DNA of 64,000 bases from Carettochelys insculpta (GCF_033958435.1 NC_134152.1:13750001-13814000); one strand, 5' to 3'. Positions 10,494 through 22,707 are shown, numbered from the stretch's first letter. Numbers and translations are program-made. The notes: generated from the letters alone by a model not told the origin.

Positions 10494-11229
10494 AATCACG
10501 ACTCATTCACTTTCTGCAAAACATTTCACTTGAGATAAGGGAGCTGTTTCTTAATAAAACAAAATGTGCATGTGGGTATGGGGAGAGAGAGAATCTCTGC
10601 GTCGGAGGTAGAAGAGGCATGGAAGTGTATTTTTCCAGCAAAAGTGATGTTCAGCAGTAATTGATCTTAGAAAGAGCAACCCAATTTAGAGTTCTGTAAA
10701 TATCATATTTCCTGCTGTTCTTTCTGGATCTCTTTAGCAGACTTCTTCTGAGGTGAATTTTGAGAGAGAGGATTAGTAGTGCTTCAGAGCTCACATCCAA
10801 AATGATGATTCTGGTCTTTCTCTCTCAAAAATTTTTGTGGAGACACATATGGTCCCATCTTAATGTCCAATAATAAACATCCATCTGATCATAAGATGTA
10901 TTCCAAAAGTTTAATCAAATAAGGTAACTTTGCAGAAACTCATAAGCAGCTTTGTGTCCTATTTCAGATAATGCTAAGTGCTAATTTGTATTTTATCTGT
11001 CACATTTCCACTCAATACAAAATTTAACCCATATAAATGGTTAATTTAGTTAATATCTACAATTTTTGGTTTCTCCAATTGGTTCTTAAATCATGGGAAA
11101 TGACACCTGACATTTTTGTTTGATTTTTTTATCTTTAGAAAACAAAATAAAACTTCATTCTTTTTAGGTCATAAGGAATCTGGCAAGGTATGAGTCTCAC
11201 TTTGTTTCAAGTACTTTGCAGGTCCCATT
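10494..11229. other. Intron sequence, no gene seen
   Basis: AT-rich unique-looking sequence without recognisable features. Confidence 0.5.
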
Positions 11230-11490
11230 CAAATGGGTCTGTGGCATCAGTGGTGGGGATGGCAGGGCTGGTATTTGACTTGCTGGGGACCAGGGCTGAA
11301 CACCACATGAGCCCCAGTGCCCAGAGACCACACGAGCCCTTGGGCTTCAATCCTGAGTAACACGGTTCAAATTGTGGTCCCCTCCCTTCCCCTCAGAGTG
11401 AAGCTTTGCTCCCCTCCTTAGGAAGATGTAGCAATTTTTCTTGTCAGAAGGGGGTCACAGTGCAATCAAGTTTGAGGACCCATGTCTTAG
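11230..11490 (-). repeat. hAT (Charlie-like) fragment
   Basis: The minus strand begins with GGGTCCTCAAACTTGATTGC followed by CACTGTGACCCCCTTCTGAC, the familiar 5' end of a vertebrate hAT repeat. The other end was not identified. Confidence 0.5.
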
Positions 11491-11764
11491 ATCATTGTCT
11501 AACCCTAGCCTTCCATTGAATTGAGAGATTCATTGATTGGTATAGATGTTAAACATCCAATAGCAATTTTTATAAGAGGATTGGTCTGTCTTGTCGTCTT
11601 CAGGCAAATATCCCTTCCCCCAAGATGCACGAGTTAACTAGCTTTCACCACTTCATGAGACTACAGTGCACCTGGTATAGAGCAGTTATCAAACTTTTTC
11701 ATAACATAGGTTGCAATTTAATATAGAGATTTTGGAGGACATTCTTCTTCCTGCCTTTGGTTTT
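11491..11764. other. No gene seen
   Basis: Short unannotated intron stretch. Confidence 0.4.
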
Positions 11765-12739
11765 AGAATCACAGAATACTAGGACTGGAAGGGACCTTGA
11801 GAGGCCATCGAGTCCAGCCCCCTGCCCCAATGGCAGGACCAAGTACTCTCTAAACCATCCTTGATGAACATCTATCTCACCTGTTCTTAAATATCTCCAG
11901 CGATGGAGATTCCACAACCTTCCTTGGCAATTTATTCCACTGTTTGACCACCCTCACAGTTAGGAACTTTTTCCTAATGTCCAACCCAAACCTCCCTTGC
12001 TGCAGTTTAAGTCCATTGCCTCTTGTTCTATCCTCAGAGGCCAAAAAGAACAAGTTTTCTCCCTCCTCCTTATGACACCCTTTTAGACATCTGAAAACTG
12101 CTGTCATGTTGCCCCTCAATCTTCTCTTTTCCAAACTAAACAAGCTCAGTTCTTTCAGCCTTTCTTCATAGGTCACTTTCTGTAGACCTTTAACTAGTCT
12201 TGTTGCTCTTTTCTAGACCCTCTCTAATTTCTCCACATCTTTCTTGAACTGTGGTGCCCAGAACTGGACACAATACTCCAGCTGAGGCCTAACCAGCACA
12301 GAGTAGAGCGGAAGAATGACTTCCTGTGTCTTGTTCACAACACACCTGTTAATGCATCCCAGAATCATGTTTGCTTTTTTTTGCAACAGCACTGTTGACT
12401 CATATTTAGCTTTGTGGTCCACTATAACCCCTAGATCTGTTTCTGCTGTAGTCATTTCTAGACAGTCTCTCCCCATTCTGTATGTGTGAAACTGATTGTT
12501 CCTTCCCAAGTGGAGCGCTTTGCATTTGTCCATATTAAACCTCATCCTGTTTACCTCAGACCATTTCTCCAATTTATCCAGATAATTTTGAATTATGACC
12601 CTATCCTCCAAAGCAGTTGCAACCCCTCCCAACTTGGTATCATCTGCAAACATAATAAGCATACTTTCTATGCCAATATCTAAATCGTTGATGAAGATAT
12701 TGGACAGAACTGGTCCTAAAACAGATTTGTGGAGCATAG
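11765..12739 (-). mobile_element. CR1 LINE fragment, reverse orientation
   Basis: Same CR1 type as at 860-2350. The 3' UTR comes first on the + strand (AGAATCACAGAATACTAGGAC), and the reverse transcriptase C-terminal half follows on the minus strand. It is 5'-truncated at about 12739, just downstream of the VPQGS region. Confidence 0.9.
11877..12737 (-). pseudogene. CR1 reverse transcriptase C-terminal fragment
   Basis: The minus strand encodes the FADD catalytic box (plus-strand 12639-12650), the DLDKLEKWSEVNRMRFN region and the CR1 C-terminus, in two pieces (12213-12737 and 11877-12176) separated by a frame disruption near 12180-12213. The N-terminal half and endonuclease are missing. It closely parallels the copy at 860-2350. 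Confidence 0.85.
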
Positions 12740-12828
12740 GAGACGGACAAACCTAGACCTGCCCCAGCCAGGGAACATGCACCCCTCTCCCCAGGCTTCA
12801 TTTTTGTGACAAGTATATTGATTGCTTT

Positions 12829-14639
12829 TGTCGGGGTCTCTCGTGGACAGGGTGCTAATGATATTTAAATGAGACCCTCACAAGGAGGATGTGAACCTCC
12901 TAATGCACAGATCCCAGGACTCAGGCTCGAACCCTGGTACAATCCTAAGGCGGGGGAGTGCCAGCCTGGTGTGCTTTGGACCCCGCTAAGCCACTTGGAG
13001 GGAGGAGGCTGGCGCAGAGGGCGAAGCTAGGACAAGGATTAGGAGAAACAAGGTAACAAGTTATTTTATTAATCAACACAACCAACAGCATGCAAACATG
13101 CGGCAGCAAGTATAAAATAGGCACATAAGGCAATTCATTACATTTAAGGTATACCTCTTTAAACTCTAATAACTACTTACAAGTGGAACAGTATCCATTA
13201 TATATTCTGGTGGTGAAGTCTTTAAAATGTTTTATTATACTGCAAGGCAAGAAGTTGTTGAGCTAACTAAACCAATAAAGTAAACAGGAATGGAATTTTT
13301 AAAAGGACCAAAGAAGGTACAAAGGGGTTTAAAGATCCCTGTGTGGCTTCCTTAAGGGGAAGGGTGAGTGCGCTAATACGCACCTCTTCCCGGGGGTGGG
13401 GTGCTAGCCCGCCCCAAATGTGCCGTGACCCCGGAGGCCCTGAGGCAGTGCCTTTCTCTGAGGCTGCCGCGATCTCACGGTGGCCCAGCTATAAGATCCG
13501 GATCCTGAGGGCGTTTGCCTCTTACCAGGCCGGGGAAGCGGGGAGGTAAGGCAGGACCAGTTGTGTCCTTGCCTCACTATATTAATACGGGGATAAAGGG
13601 TAAAAAGAGTAAGGGAGGCTTTGCCTTCACCTTAATTATTAATACTGAAACTCTATAACTCTAATAATCTTATTATGATAATTTTGCATATCAACAGGTA
13701 TAACTTATTAATTAAATGTGCCTGTCTGTAATGGCATTTAGCCTGGGCAAATAGGCCCAGCCTTCAGGGTCAGGCCCCCATGTTCTACCCGTCCCCCATC
13801 GAGGAGGGTGTACAGTGGGGGAGCAACCCCCCGCTCCCTCACAGAGGGCCCTGGCGTCCCAGGCTAGTAATGTGAATGTATGCAAATTTCAGTGGTATTT
13901 TACATGTCCAGTAGTCGAAGTCAAAGGTGAGTGGTGGAGTCCAGTGAAAAGGTTGCAGGTCAGGTTGGTCAAATCCAGTAGGTTGTCATGTCCAGTTGAA
14001 GGTGACTAGTCAGGATCAAGATGGCGGTGCAGCTGTTTAAAGATGGAAGCCTCAGGGATCGGTGACCAGGTACGCAGTACCCACTATGAGGTGGGCCAGT
14101 GCGCCACCTGGTCGCTTCCCCTCTGAGGCCGCTTGCCGCTCCCTTGTGGCGCTGGGTGGTAAAAATTAGAGAGCACTGAGAGGACACTGCTGAGGAGCAT
14201 GGGCGCTGTGGTGACAAGGCGGCGCTGTGTGATTCAGCTCAGCTCAGGTGAGATCAGCTCTGTTGAATCTTCGAAAAGAGCCTTCACCGCCTGAGGGCTG
14301 GTGGATGCCACACAGAGCAGCCAACACCTCCCTGTGTAGGTGACACAGTTCATTCTGTGCTCCCCAGGGCCACAGACTGGCCGGAGACTCCTGCTTTTAT
14401 GCAGGAGTCTCATGAATGATTCATAGTTCTATTTACATATTCATAATTTCATTAGCATACACATGGTTTTCAACCAGGTCCTCTTGGGCTTAGAAGGTTC
14501 TAGAAACCCAAACCCTCGCCCAATCAGAAGCCATGATTTTAAACACCTGCTCATTAATAATTCATGAGTTCAGGTTGCTGGGGGAGCTAACTGACAAAAA
14601 GTGACCGTTGGTAATGCTGCTAAATGGCAGCCTGTGACA
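12829..14639 (-). repeat. Solo LTR, about 1.8 kb, reverse orientation
   Basis: The element begins TGTCGGGG and ends TGTGACA, so its ends are TGTC/GACA inverted repeats, and both flanks carry CTTT (12825-12828 and 14640-14643), a 4-base target duplication. On the minus strand AATAAA (plus TTTATT at 13065-13070) lies about 240 bases before the end, as for an LTR with a short U5. No internal retroviral sequence adjoins it, so recombination between two LTRs is the likely origin. It differs from the LTR family at 96 and 35737. Confidence 0.65.
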
Positions 14640-14643
14640 CTTT

Positions 14644-15165
14644 TGGATTTCATGTGTCTGCACTGATGTTACGCAGCCAAAGGCATGTTTTCCCTGGCCC
14701 ACGGGGACGATTGTGTCCTTAGGTGTTAAAAATCCTGACAGCTTTTGTGGAAAGGTTAACCTTTTAAGGCATTTTTGCTTGTATTGGTTCAGTTTGGAAG
14801 CAGGAATGAAGGAAGACCGCAATGTGGACCATGAGTGACCCATTATCTACAGTTGAGAACTCCTGGTAAATATAGTATGTAGATCCTTTAGGTTCCTTCA
14901 GGATTTTTATTAGAGCACCTATACTTACAAGGCAGTTAAAATTCATGGAATTTATGTAACTGCCAAATAAATCAATACTGACAGAAATTAATTACAACTT
15001 TTATGGTGGTAGTGATCTTCTAGTTAAAGTTGTGGCAAAGCTTTCATTTTATTAAGTATTTAAACTCTTATTTTTTAGAATTGAGATAAATATGACAACA
15101 GAAAACATGGAAATTAAAATTCAGAGTTCTTCATGCTGGTTTGATTTAGTTTGAGGTGATGTGTA
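14644..15165. other. Intron sequence, no gene seen
   Basis: Nothing recognised apart from short open frames without splice support. Confidence 0.45.
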
Positions 15166-15258
15166 GCTAGATCTGAAGTGGGTCTGTCCCATGAAAGCTC
15201 ATCACCTAATAAATCGTTTTGTTAGTCTTTAAAGTGCTACAGGACTGCTGTTTTGATT
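15166..15258 (+). repeat. Penelope-like element tail
   Basis: Contains GTGGGTCTGTCCCATGAAAG, CTCATCACCTAATAAAT, TTAGTCTTTAAAGTGCTAC and GGACTGCTGTTTTG in the same order as the other tails. Only the last 90 bases of an element are present. Confidence 0.75.
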
Positions 15259-15259
15259 C

Positions 15260-17096
15260 CTGATGCATATTGATAAATATGTGACAAATTCAACTTTTAT
15301 TTTTGTCTGTGAGTTTCTCCTTTATAAATACTTTGTGGGGAAGTACCAAGGTAGTACTTGAAATAAGAGGAGTTTCTTTGCTTTTGAAATACTTTGTGTA
15401 TATTTAGTTCCAATTATTTCCATCTCCACCCCATAAGTATTTGATTAGTTACCAGGTGCGTGCATGTGCCTGCACAGAATTTTCACAGAGCGAAGATCTC
15501 AGGAAACTAAATAATGTGATTTTCAAATTGCGAAAGTTAACAATAGAGGCTCAACAGCAGCTGTAGCACTTAAAGTTGATTAGACTGCAACTTGGACAAA
15601 ATGTCTCATGTAAGCCTATTCCAAAAAGAATGTGTAATATTTTAAGAATTGCCATGTAATCACATAACCAAACATGTAAAAACAGTATATGAAAAACAGG
15701 TACACGTTATGTTCCATTATTAAAAATACTTTGCATTCCTGTTGTGCCTCTCTGATCTCTCTACTTTACACTCATCTGATGTGAGTAAATTCTATTATTC
15801 CATATCTTAAACAATGGAGAAACTGACTGTAGGATAACTGTGAAATTAATGTCAACTAACTTTAATTCTTTTACGTGACGAAATTGTCTCCTTAACACCC
15901 CAATCAGTGTGTAAAAGAGAGCCAAGAGAATGATATTAATTGTAGTGTGGGAAGGATGTATGGTTCAAAAAGTAGTTAATAAGAAGCTGCGGTAATAAGG
16001 CAAATAAAAACTGTCTTAAAAGAAACAATCACAAACCTTTTGTCAGTTCTGTTGCTCAGCAAGAAGGCAGGCGGGGGAAGTGATAAGGGAGGAAAGGCCT
16101 TGGGAAGACAGACAGTTGTATATCTTATCTGGTTTAAAATTGTAAATAATGGTGAAAAGTCTCACATAGGTTTTTAGGGGAAGCCAGTAATTGGCAATAC
16201 CACCATGTGTTCGTAAAAGTGTATAAAAATAAAATAAAAACCTAACTGACTGTGTGAAAGCCAACCAGTATGGATCTAAGCAGCCCTGGATTTACTCTGT
16301 TTTTAAGTATCTTGATCAAGTCCTTATAAATGTTTTATTAATGTCTGCATGTAATAAATTTTATTATGTAGATTTTTGAGCCTGTTTAGAGCAATTGCAT
16401 GCATAACCTTTGGATTTTAACAAAAGAATTTGTAGTTAAACTAGAAGATTTACCTGGTGTTGCTCAGGTCCTTAACTTGATTAGGTTTTTGTTTTGTAGA
16501 AAATTAAAATAAAATGGTACAAGCTTCATTTAAATCAGTACTTTGGGTGGGGTAGGCTGGGCTCGGAATGAGAGGTACAGTATGCAAGCTGCTCCAGGGA
16601 AAGAGGACTACCCCGTCCTCTTCCTGTGGCAGCTTGGAACCAAGCCAGAATCTCCTTTCCATGGCTGCTGCAACTCCAGCTGGTATAGCCTGGGGAGAAG
16701 GGTGCATGTCCCCTGGCTGGGGCAGGTCTAGGTTTGTCTGTCTCCTGTGCTCCCAAACCAGAGTGAGAATTGCAGCAAACTGCACTTTCTCCTCACTCTC
16801 TGACGAAGGGAAACAGCTGGTAATCTTCCCATACAAATTATCTGCATTTTATTTCAATAAAAAAAGATGCTGAGGGGAGGGGAGTAGGAGGCTTAGGGCT
16901 GAGGCAGTCCCAGGCGTGTGGTGTTCTATAATAGTTTGATGAGAAGCAATCACATTCCAGGCTCATGCCATTTTCCTGGCACAGTCAAACCCTTGTCTTG
17001 CTTTAAGTTATATTAAGAGGAAGCTGCATACCGAATTTGGTGGTCCCAGCTCTCGCCATTTAGGGGGAGTTCTTGAACAGATAGACATACAGATAG
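15260..17096. other. Intron sequence, no gene seen
   Basis: About 1.8 kb, mostly AT-rich, with a GC-richer patch near 16540-16760 that has open frames but no splice-site context. No repeat boundaries recognised. Confidence 0.45.
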
Positions 17097-18305
17097 ACAG
17101 CAAGAAGTCTTGTGCCACCTTATAGACTAACAGATATTTTGGAGCATAAGCTTTCGTGGGCAAAGACCTGCTTCATCAGATGCGTGAGTGGAGGGAGTGT
17201 TTCCAGAGGGGTATTTAAAGAGTGGGGTCCCAGTAAGAGGGAGGGCCAGAGCTAACAAGGTCTATTCAGCAAGGTGGAAATGGCCCCGTATCAACAGCAC
17301 TTATCAAAAGAGGAAAAAACAAGTCAGATGAGACAGGGGGATGTGAGCCTTTGTCAGAGTCTAACGGGGAGTTATTAACACCCAGAGCAGAGAACCTGCC
17401 TTTGTAAGCTGCGAGCCACTCCCAGTCTCTGTTTAATCCATGGTTAATGGAGTCAAATTTGCAAATAAATTGTAGCTCAGAGATTTCTCTCTCCATTTGA
17501 TTTTTGAAATTTTTTTGTTTCAAGACTATCATCCTTAAATCTGCCACTGAATGTCCAGGGAGATTGAATCGCTCTCCCACAGGCTTCTATACATTACCGT
17601 TCCTGATATCTGATTTATGTCCATTCTTTTATGGAGAGACTGTCCAGTTTGGCCAATGTAAATTGCAGTGGGGCATTGCTGGCACATGATGGCATATTTT
17701 ATGTTAGTAGATGTGCAGGTAAAGGAGCCCCTAATGGTATAGTTGATGTTAGGTCCTGTGGTGATGTTACTGGTGTAGATACATGAGCAGAGTTGGCAGT
17801 GAGGACTGTTGCAGGGGCTGGTTCCAGGCCTAGAGTCACTGGTTTGTGATTTGTAGTGGCTGGTGAGGATTTGTTTGAGGTTGGCAGGCTGTCTATAGGC
17901 AAGGACGGGCCTGCCTCCCAAGGTCTGTGAGAGTGAAAGGTCATTGTTCAGGATGGGTTGCAGATCACTGATGATGCGCTGGAGAGGCCTTAGGTGGGGG
18001 CTGTATGTGATGGTCAGTGGTGTTCTCTTGTTTTCCTTGCGAGGCCTGTCTTGTAGCAGGTGGCTTCTGGTGTACCCATCTGGCTCTATCAATCTGTTTC
18101 CTCACTTCCTTAGGTGGGTATTGTAGTTTGAGGAAAGCTTGGTAATGGTCTTGTCTCTGTCTGATGGATCAGAGCAAATACGGTTGTACCTTGGCAGAAT
18201 AAATCAGACATCAGGAATGGTAATGTACAGACTGTGGGAGAAGACTTCAATCTTCCTGGACACTCAGTGGCAGATTTGAGGGTGACAGTCGTGAACAGAC
18301 AAACA
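17097..18305 (-). mobile_element. Penelope-like retroelement, truncated and rearranged
   Basis: Minus-strand 3' portion of a Penelope-like element: a GIY-YIG endonuclease region (17535-18092), a spacer, and a 3' tail ending at 17097 with TATAGACTAACAGATATTTTGG and the hammerhead-like core at 17141-17183. From about 18185 to 18305 the + strand repeats, inverted, the sequence at 17530-17620 (TCAGACATCAGGAATGGTAATG, GGACACTCAGTGGCAGATTT), so the copy ends in an inverted partial duplication. The reverse transcriptase proper is absent. Confidence 0.75.
17535..18092 (-). pseudogene. Penelope GIY-YIG endonuclease fragment
   Basis: The minus-strand frame encodes the linker and endonuclease of a Penelope-like element. 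Cysteine pairs (CNSPHCQLC and CQQC) precede the core IYIGQTGQSLHKRM, the GIY-YIG-type motif that nicks target DNA in this class. After the HKRM motif the frame runs into unrelated residues where the conserved histidine and glutamate region should follow, so the domain is cut short. The reverse transcriptase would lie upstream on the minus strand, above 18092, but is missing. Confidence 0.8.
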
Positions 18306-19838
18306 CAGACAAACTCCCAAAAATATATAGTAGATTAGTGTTCAGTGGTTTCCCATGTTAAAATCAATTTCAAATATTACTAATTCCAACATGGATACAT
18401 AAGATTAAGCCACTACTATAAACTTGCAAGTCTAAGTAGCAGGTAATTTGCAGATTTGGAAATAGAAGACACATTATCTGGTTTCTATTCCTTTTCAAGA
18501 AGGAGCATTCTCTTTAGATCTGTGTGTATATGACCTTCTGAAGTGTTATGAGAGAGCCAAGAAAAAATACAGCACCCCCTAGATGAGTCATAGAACATCT
18601 TTTCAATTTTTTTATTCTTAAATCACAATTCAATGGCTGGATGAAGTGAGATAAATTCAGGCTGGAAATGTCAGTTTTTTCTGGCCTTTTCTCTCTTCGC
18701 TCCAATTCTGCCTTCTCTCCTTTCTCCGTGTAAACAGGCCCATTTGTTCTGGTGCCTTATCTCTTTGCATACCACTCAGAACAGCTCAATGATTATAAGA
18801 ACAAAACTTAGAGTAAATCAGAACTAATAATTCTAATCTTACTAAACTGTTATAATGAAATAGTTTCTTATTAACCTTAAACGTACTGTACTACTTATAC
18901 TAATAAAAAGTACAAAAAATACAAATTAAAACAATTTCATCAGTTTGGCTTATTGGCTTATACGTAACCTGTTTACATTGTTATGAATTAAAATGGCATG
19001 AGCTAGAATAACATTCCCTTCTTCTCCCCCACATTCCTTTCATATGATGACTTCTGTTGAAGCAAAATGTGGAAGAATCTCTTCAACATAATGCCATACA
19101 ATTTCTTATGCTGGGGTTTTCAAAGTAGACAATGGGATTTAGAGGCCTAAGCCCCATTTGAAATTGTGGGAGTTGAGCACCTCAGTCCATTAGGGTTTGT
19201 AACTAGTTAATAACTAGTTGTCAGCTAACACAGCCCGTGGGCACTTGTGGTTAATATGCATTAACTTCAGAAAATTTCCTGTCTACTTTGCAAATACCCT
19301 AGACTGTAATGCAGTTGTTAGCGTGATAACCAAGTTATGAGCTTACTTTGAGGTGTAAATGATGTTCCTAGCTGTGCCTACATAACCAGATAGGCAAACT
19401 GACTTTCCTCCTGGCCCTTTTTGGTAGGACATCAAAAGTATTGCCCCACTGTATGCATATCTGGTAAATATGCTTCCTCTCCTCTCTGTAAAGCCTTACA
19501 GAATAGTTGCCCAGATTTTGCAAGGAATAGACTGCTTCTAAGACTTCTGTGTTTTATTCCAAAAACAGCATTAAAAATGTATGTTGCACATCTTTTCAAT
19601 GGCTCTTGTTCTCCAAGTTCATTCTCTACAACTTCGGTTGAGAAAGGGAAGCCCAACCTCTAGGAAATTGTAAAGGCATTCTTACATGCAATAAAAGATT
19701 TGCCATCTGACATTTTGAAGGACTAGAAGGTGCTGGTTAATCTAACATTCTGGTTAACTGAGAGGTATACTTTATCAATAGAATACCAATTTTCAAAGAA
19801 TTAAAATACAATAAAATAAGTATAAAATAATACACAAG
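18306..19838. other. Intron sequence, no gene seen
   Basis: AT-rich sequence of about 1.5 kb; no exon or repeat end recognised. Confidence 0.5.
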
Positions 19839-20207
19839 GGCTGTGGCCACACTAGTCCCTCCTTTCAGAGGGGCTATGGTAATGTGGCACTTTGGGATAT
19901 ACTAATGAGGTGCTATCGTGAATATGCAGCATCTCATTAGCATAATGGCAGCCACACACGTTTTGAAACTGCTGGTTTCAGAATGCACACCGCCTGTGTA
20001 TCCCATTTGGTTTTGGGAATAAGAGGCTTTTGAAATCGGGGTTGTTTCAAAAGGCCCCTGGCTACATGAGCAGCATGCGTTTCGAAACCAGCAGTTTTCA
20101 ATTGTGCATGGCTGCCATTATGCTAATGAGGCACTTCAAATTCATGGCAGTGCCTCATTAGCATATCCCAAAGTGCCACATTACCATAGCCTAGTGTGGC
20201 CACAGCC
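19839..20207. mobile_element. Foldback MITE
   Basis: A 369-base element that is almost one long inverted repeat. GGCTGTGGCCACAC at the left is matched by GTGTGGCCACAGCC at the right, and the internal GGTAATGTGGCACTTTGGGA and CTCATTAGCATAATGGCAGC blocks also pair across it. Arms of roughly 170 bases surround a short middle. Target duplications were not found, so the superfamily is open. Confidence 0.75.
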
Positions 20208-20218
20208 AGGTACTCGCC

Positions 20219-20680
20219 TGTAGGGTGCGAAAAGATTTTTGTAATGGTCGAGAGTGCAGTCTGACTCCTCCGTGAACCCTCCGAAGAATCTAAAACAGAC
20301 CAGTCTGTGCAAGGTGAAAAGCTGCAAAACGCATAACCCTGCCAAGGCACCAACTGCAAAACAAAGGACACTTGCCAAGACTTCAAGGCTACGCTGGCAG
20401 TAGGCCACCAGAGATAGTGAGCGTAATGCATAGGCAATTTTAAGCAATCTTATGTCAATGAGTTTAAGCTTATTAGTTAGTGTTAGGAGGCCTGTTACAG
20501 AGCCTCCCCCCCCCCCCCCCGCCGCTGAGCGAAGCTCTGACACGTCAGGTTTTCCCCCACTGGTGACTGCGGCATTTCCGGGGCTCCCATCGCTGGTGTC
20601 ACGCTTTCAATAAACCAAACATAGCACTCGTCTTCTGGGTGCAGCCTCATTTCTGGGGAACCCAAGCCTGGTTGGTTACA
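20219..20680 (+). repeat. 5' LTR of the tRNA-Ser provirus
   Basis: Starts TGTAGGGTGC, ends GTTGGTTACA, with AATAAA at 20609-20614. It differs from the 3' LTR at about 15 positions in the first 290 or so by eye, and it carries a run of about 18 C near 20504-20521 that the partner lacks. Confidence 0.9.
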
Positions 20681-20682
20681 AC

Positions 20683-20701
20683 TGGCGCAGCGAGCAGGGT
20701 T
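20683..20701 (+). other. Primer-binding site, tRNA-Ser(UGA) type
   Basis: TGGCGCAGCGAGCAGGGTT begins two bases after the LTR and is the exact complement of the 3' end of vertebrate tRNA-Ser(UGA), whose acceptor stem starts GCAGCGA. The tRNA sequence is from memory. Confidence 0.85.
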
Positions 20702-20712
20702 CTCCAGGTACG

Positions 20713-21879
20713 ATGCCTTTTTGGTTGAAAGCGGAGGAGGCAGGGAAGCCAGAGCTGGCCCTGCAGTGCATACCAGGATGGCCCTCGACAGAGCGATGGG
20801 GGCCGGTAGCGCAGATGGTGGCCTGTTGGGCAGCCCCGGCAGACTGGGTGGAGTTGCAGGAGGCGGCAGGCGTGACGCTGGTACAGGTAGAAGGGGTGAT
20901 GTGTCAGCTGCGGCTGAGTCGCCGGGCAGGGACGGAGAAAAGGGTGGTGGGAGAGGTAGCATGTCTTTTCCTTAGTGCCCTCTGGGCCCTGGATAATGAG
21001 CTTCTCCGCTTGCAGAAGGTGCTGGTGGGGAAGGAGCAGGAATGTCGCGATTTGGCGGATGCGCAGGCAATAGTGCAGGAGGTGTTTACCTCGCGGTCCA
21101 AAAGGATGCACGAGTTAACCCATTGTTGTGAGGTATTGACGGTGAGAGCGGCGAATCGGCAGTGCACGAAACTAGGGAAAGAACCGGTGTCGATGTCCCA
21201 AGTGCATGGGGTCCTTGCACTAGCCACTTGGGACCCTGAGACCTGGGGTGGTAATGTTTGGAGCTCTTCCTCGTCTGAGGAGGAGGTGGTGGTGAACGGG
21301 GCGGCTGTACAAACCGTCCTGAGACAGGTGCACCCCATTCGGGAGATGAGGTTAGGAGGAGGCAAATTGCAGCCTGAGGTCTGGCGGACGTTTAAGACAA
21401 GTGAGTTGCAGGAGATGGTGAAGAGTTTAAAGCAGGAGCCAGGGGAAAGCCTTTTGGCTTGGCTGGTGCGGGTGTGGGACAACGCAGGCAACACTGTGTT
21501 GCTGCTGCTTGAGGAACTCTGCGAGATGGGCATGTTGTCCCAGGATTCACAGGTCCAACAGGCGTTGCAGAACTCGCAAGGCTTGACCGATGCACAGGGA
21601 AATGCCATGGAGGCGCCGTCCCTGGACCGCTGGTTGATTGCGGTGGTGGACGTGGTCTGCCCCTCCCCGGGGGAACTGGAAGCACTGGTGAGGCCCTGGC
21701 ATACGATTCTGGAAGAGGTGAGTGCACTGTGGCAGCTGGGCATGGCTTGGGCTGTGGCTCTCAGGAGAGAGATGGGACCGGACAATGTAGGGGTCCACAA
21801 ATCCATCAAGGCCACTCTGTTACCCCTTGCCGGCCTCCCTTATGGCTGTGGTCATGGCGGCAGATGGGCACACAGGTGA
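20713..21879 (+). pseudogene. Endogenous retroviral gag, main open part
   Basis: A 388-codon frame starting 12 bases after the primer-binding site. Its place between the primer-binding site and protease defines it as gag. It has an N-terminal helical region, an acidic serine-rich stretch (SSSSSEEE, about residue 185) and a capsid-like region with LKQEPGESLLAWLVRVWDNA (around residues 240-260), the type of motif seen in the capsid of retroviral Gag. No CCHC zinc knuckle is visible. The frame is left at about 21830-21879 and the C-terminal part goes on in another frame, so gag is broken. Confidence 0.75.
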
Positions 21880-22234
21880 CTTGGTTGGAACGTTGATGCA
21901 ATTAGAGACTGTCATAGGTGCTAATGTGGTCCATGCCACAAAAGAAAAAGGTGGTCTGGTGGGAGTACCTGGGCAGGAGAAAGGGCACGCTAGGGTGACC
22001 CGGAGAACCATGTGGACGGACTTGCTGAAGGCAGGGGTCCCCCGTGAGATCAATGGTCTGCCAACACCAAACTTGTACAAACGTTGGTTACAATTGCCGC
22101 CTACCCAGCAGAGTGAGGATGAGAGTGCCTCCAAGAGGGTGGGCGAGACCCAGGCACCACAAAAAGGTGCGGGACCCGGGGGGAGGACACAGCCCAGCGC
22201 CCCCGTTGACTGGACCCTCCCCACTAGGAAGTGA
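21827..22234 (+). pseudogene. gag C-terminal portion in a shifted frame
   Basis: Overlaps the end of the main gag frame and runs to a stop at 22232-22234, next to the protease frame. Basic and proline-rich at its end. Most likely the downstream part of gag displaced by one frameshift; a nucleocapsid zinc finger is not seen. Confidence 0.55.
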
Positions 22235-22707
22235 TGGGGAGGCGGGTCCCCTGCGGTACGGGCTGTAGCTGTGCGACAGGTAGCAGGGGACCAGCGCCAT
22301 TTGTCCCGTTAACCGTAAAGTGGCCCCGGGGAGGGGAGCAGCATGTGTTAGCTCTGTTAGACACTGGAGCTGAGGTGACCATTCTTCATTCTACCCAGAC
22401 TGCGGGTCGTGCGGTGGTTGTGCAAGGCCTCGGAGGAGTGGAGACCACCGCTTATGCAGTGGAGGTCACCCTAATGCTGGGGAAAGCCCCTCCCTTTCGA
22501 GTGACAGTGCTGGCTGCACCTTTGGGTGAATACATCATTGGAATGGATGTCTTGCCTGGCCGGTGTGTGGATATGCAGTATGGGCTGTTTTGCCTTTGGT
22601 CACCCCCGCTACATTCAGGCAATCAGAACTGTGGAACCCCTATTGTGGGGACATCCCAAATGGGACCCTGTGCGCCTGTCGGTCCCCCAGACCCCAGTGT
22701 CAGTTAA
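22231..22707 (+). pseudogene. Retroviral aspartic protease
   Basis: Carries the catalytic LLDTGAEVTIL box (DTG at 22360-22368), a flap-like glycine-rich segment and the C-terminal IIGMDVL motif, which is the full protease signature. The useful frame ends near 22600; beyond that the sequence continues sensibly in the reverse transcriptase frame, so a frameshift separates them. It would process Gag-Pol in an intact virus. Confidence 0.85.

Noticed and set aside
12895..12945. tRNA-like B box (GGCTCGAACCC) in the solo LTR
   Set aside because: No matching A box at the right distance and no cloverleaf; the element has clear LTR ends.
20904..21815. A 303-codon antisense frame within the provirus
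   Set aside because: It is opposite the gag frame, has no similarity and is the complement shadow of a stop-poor coding region.
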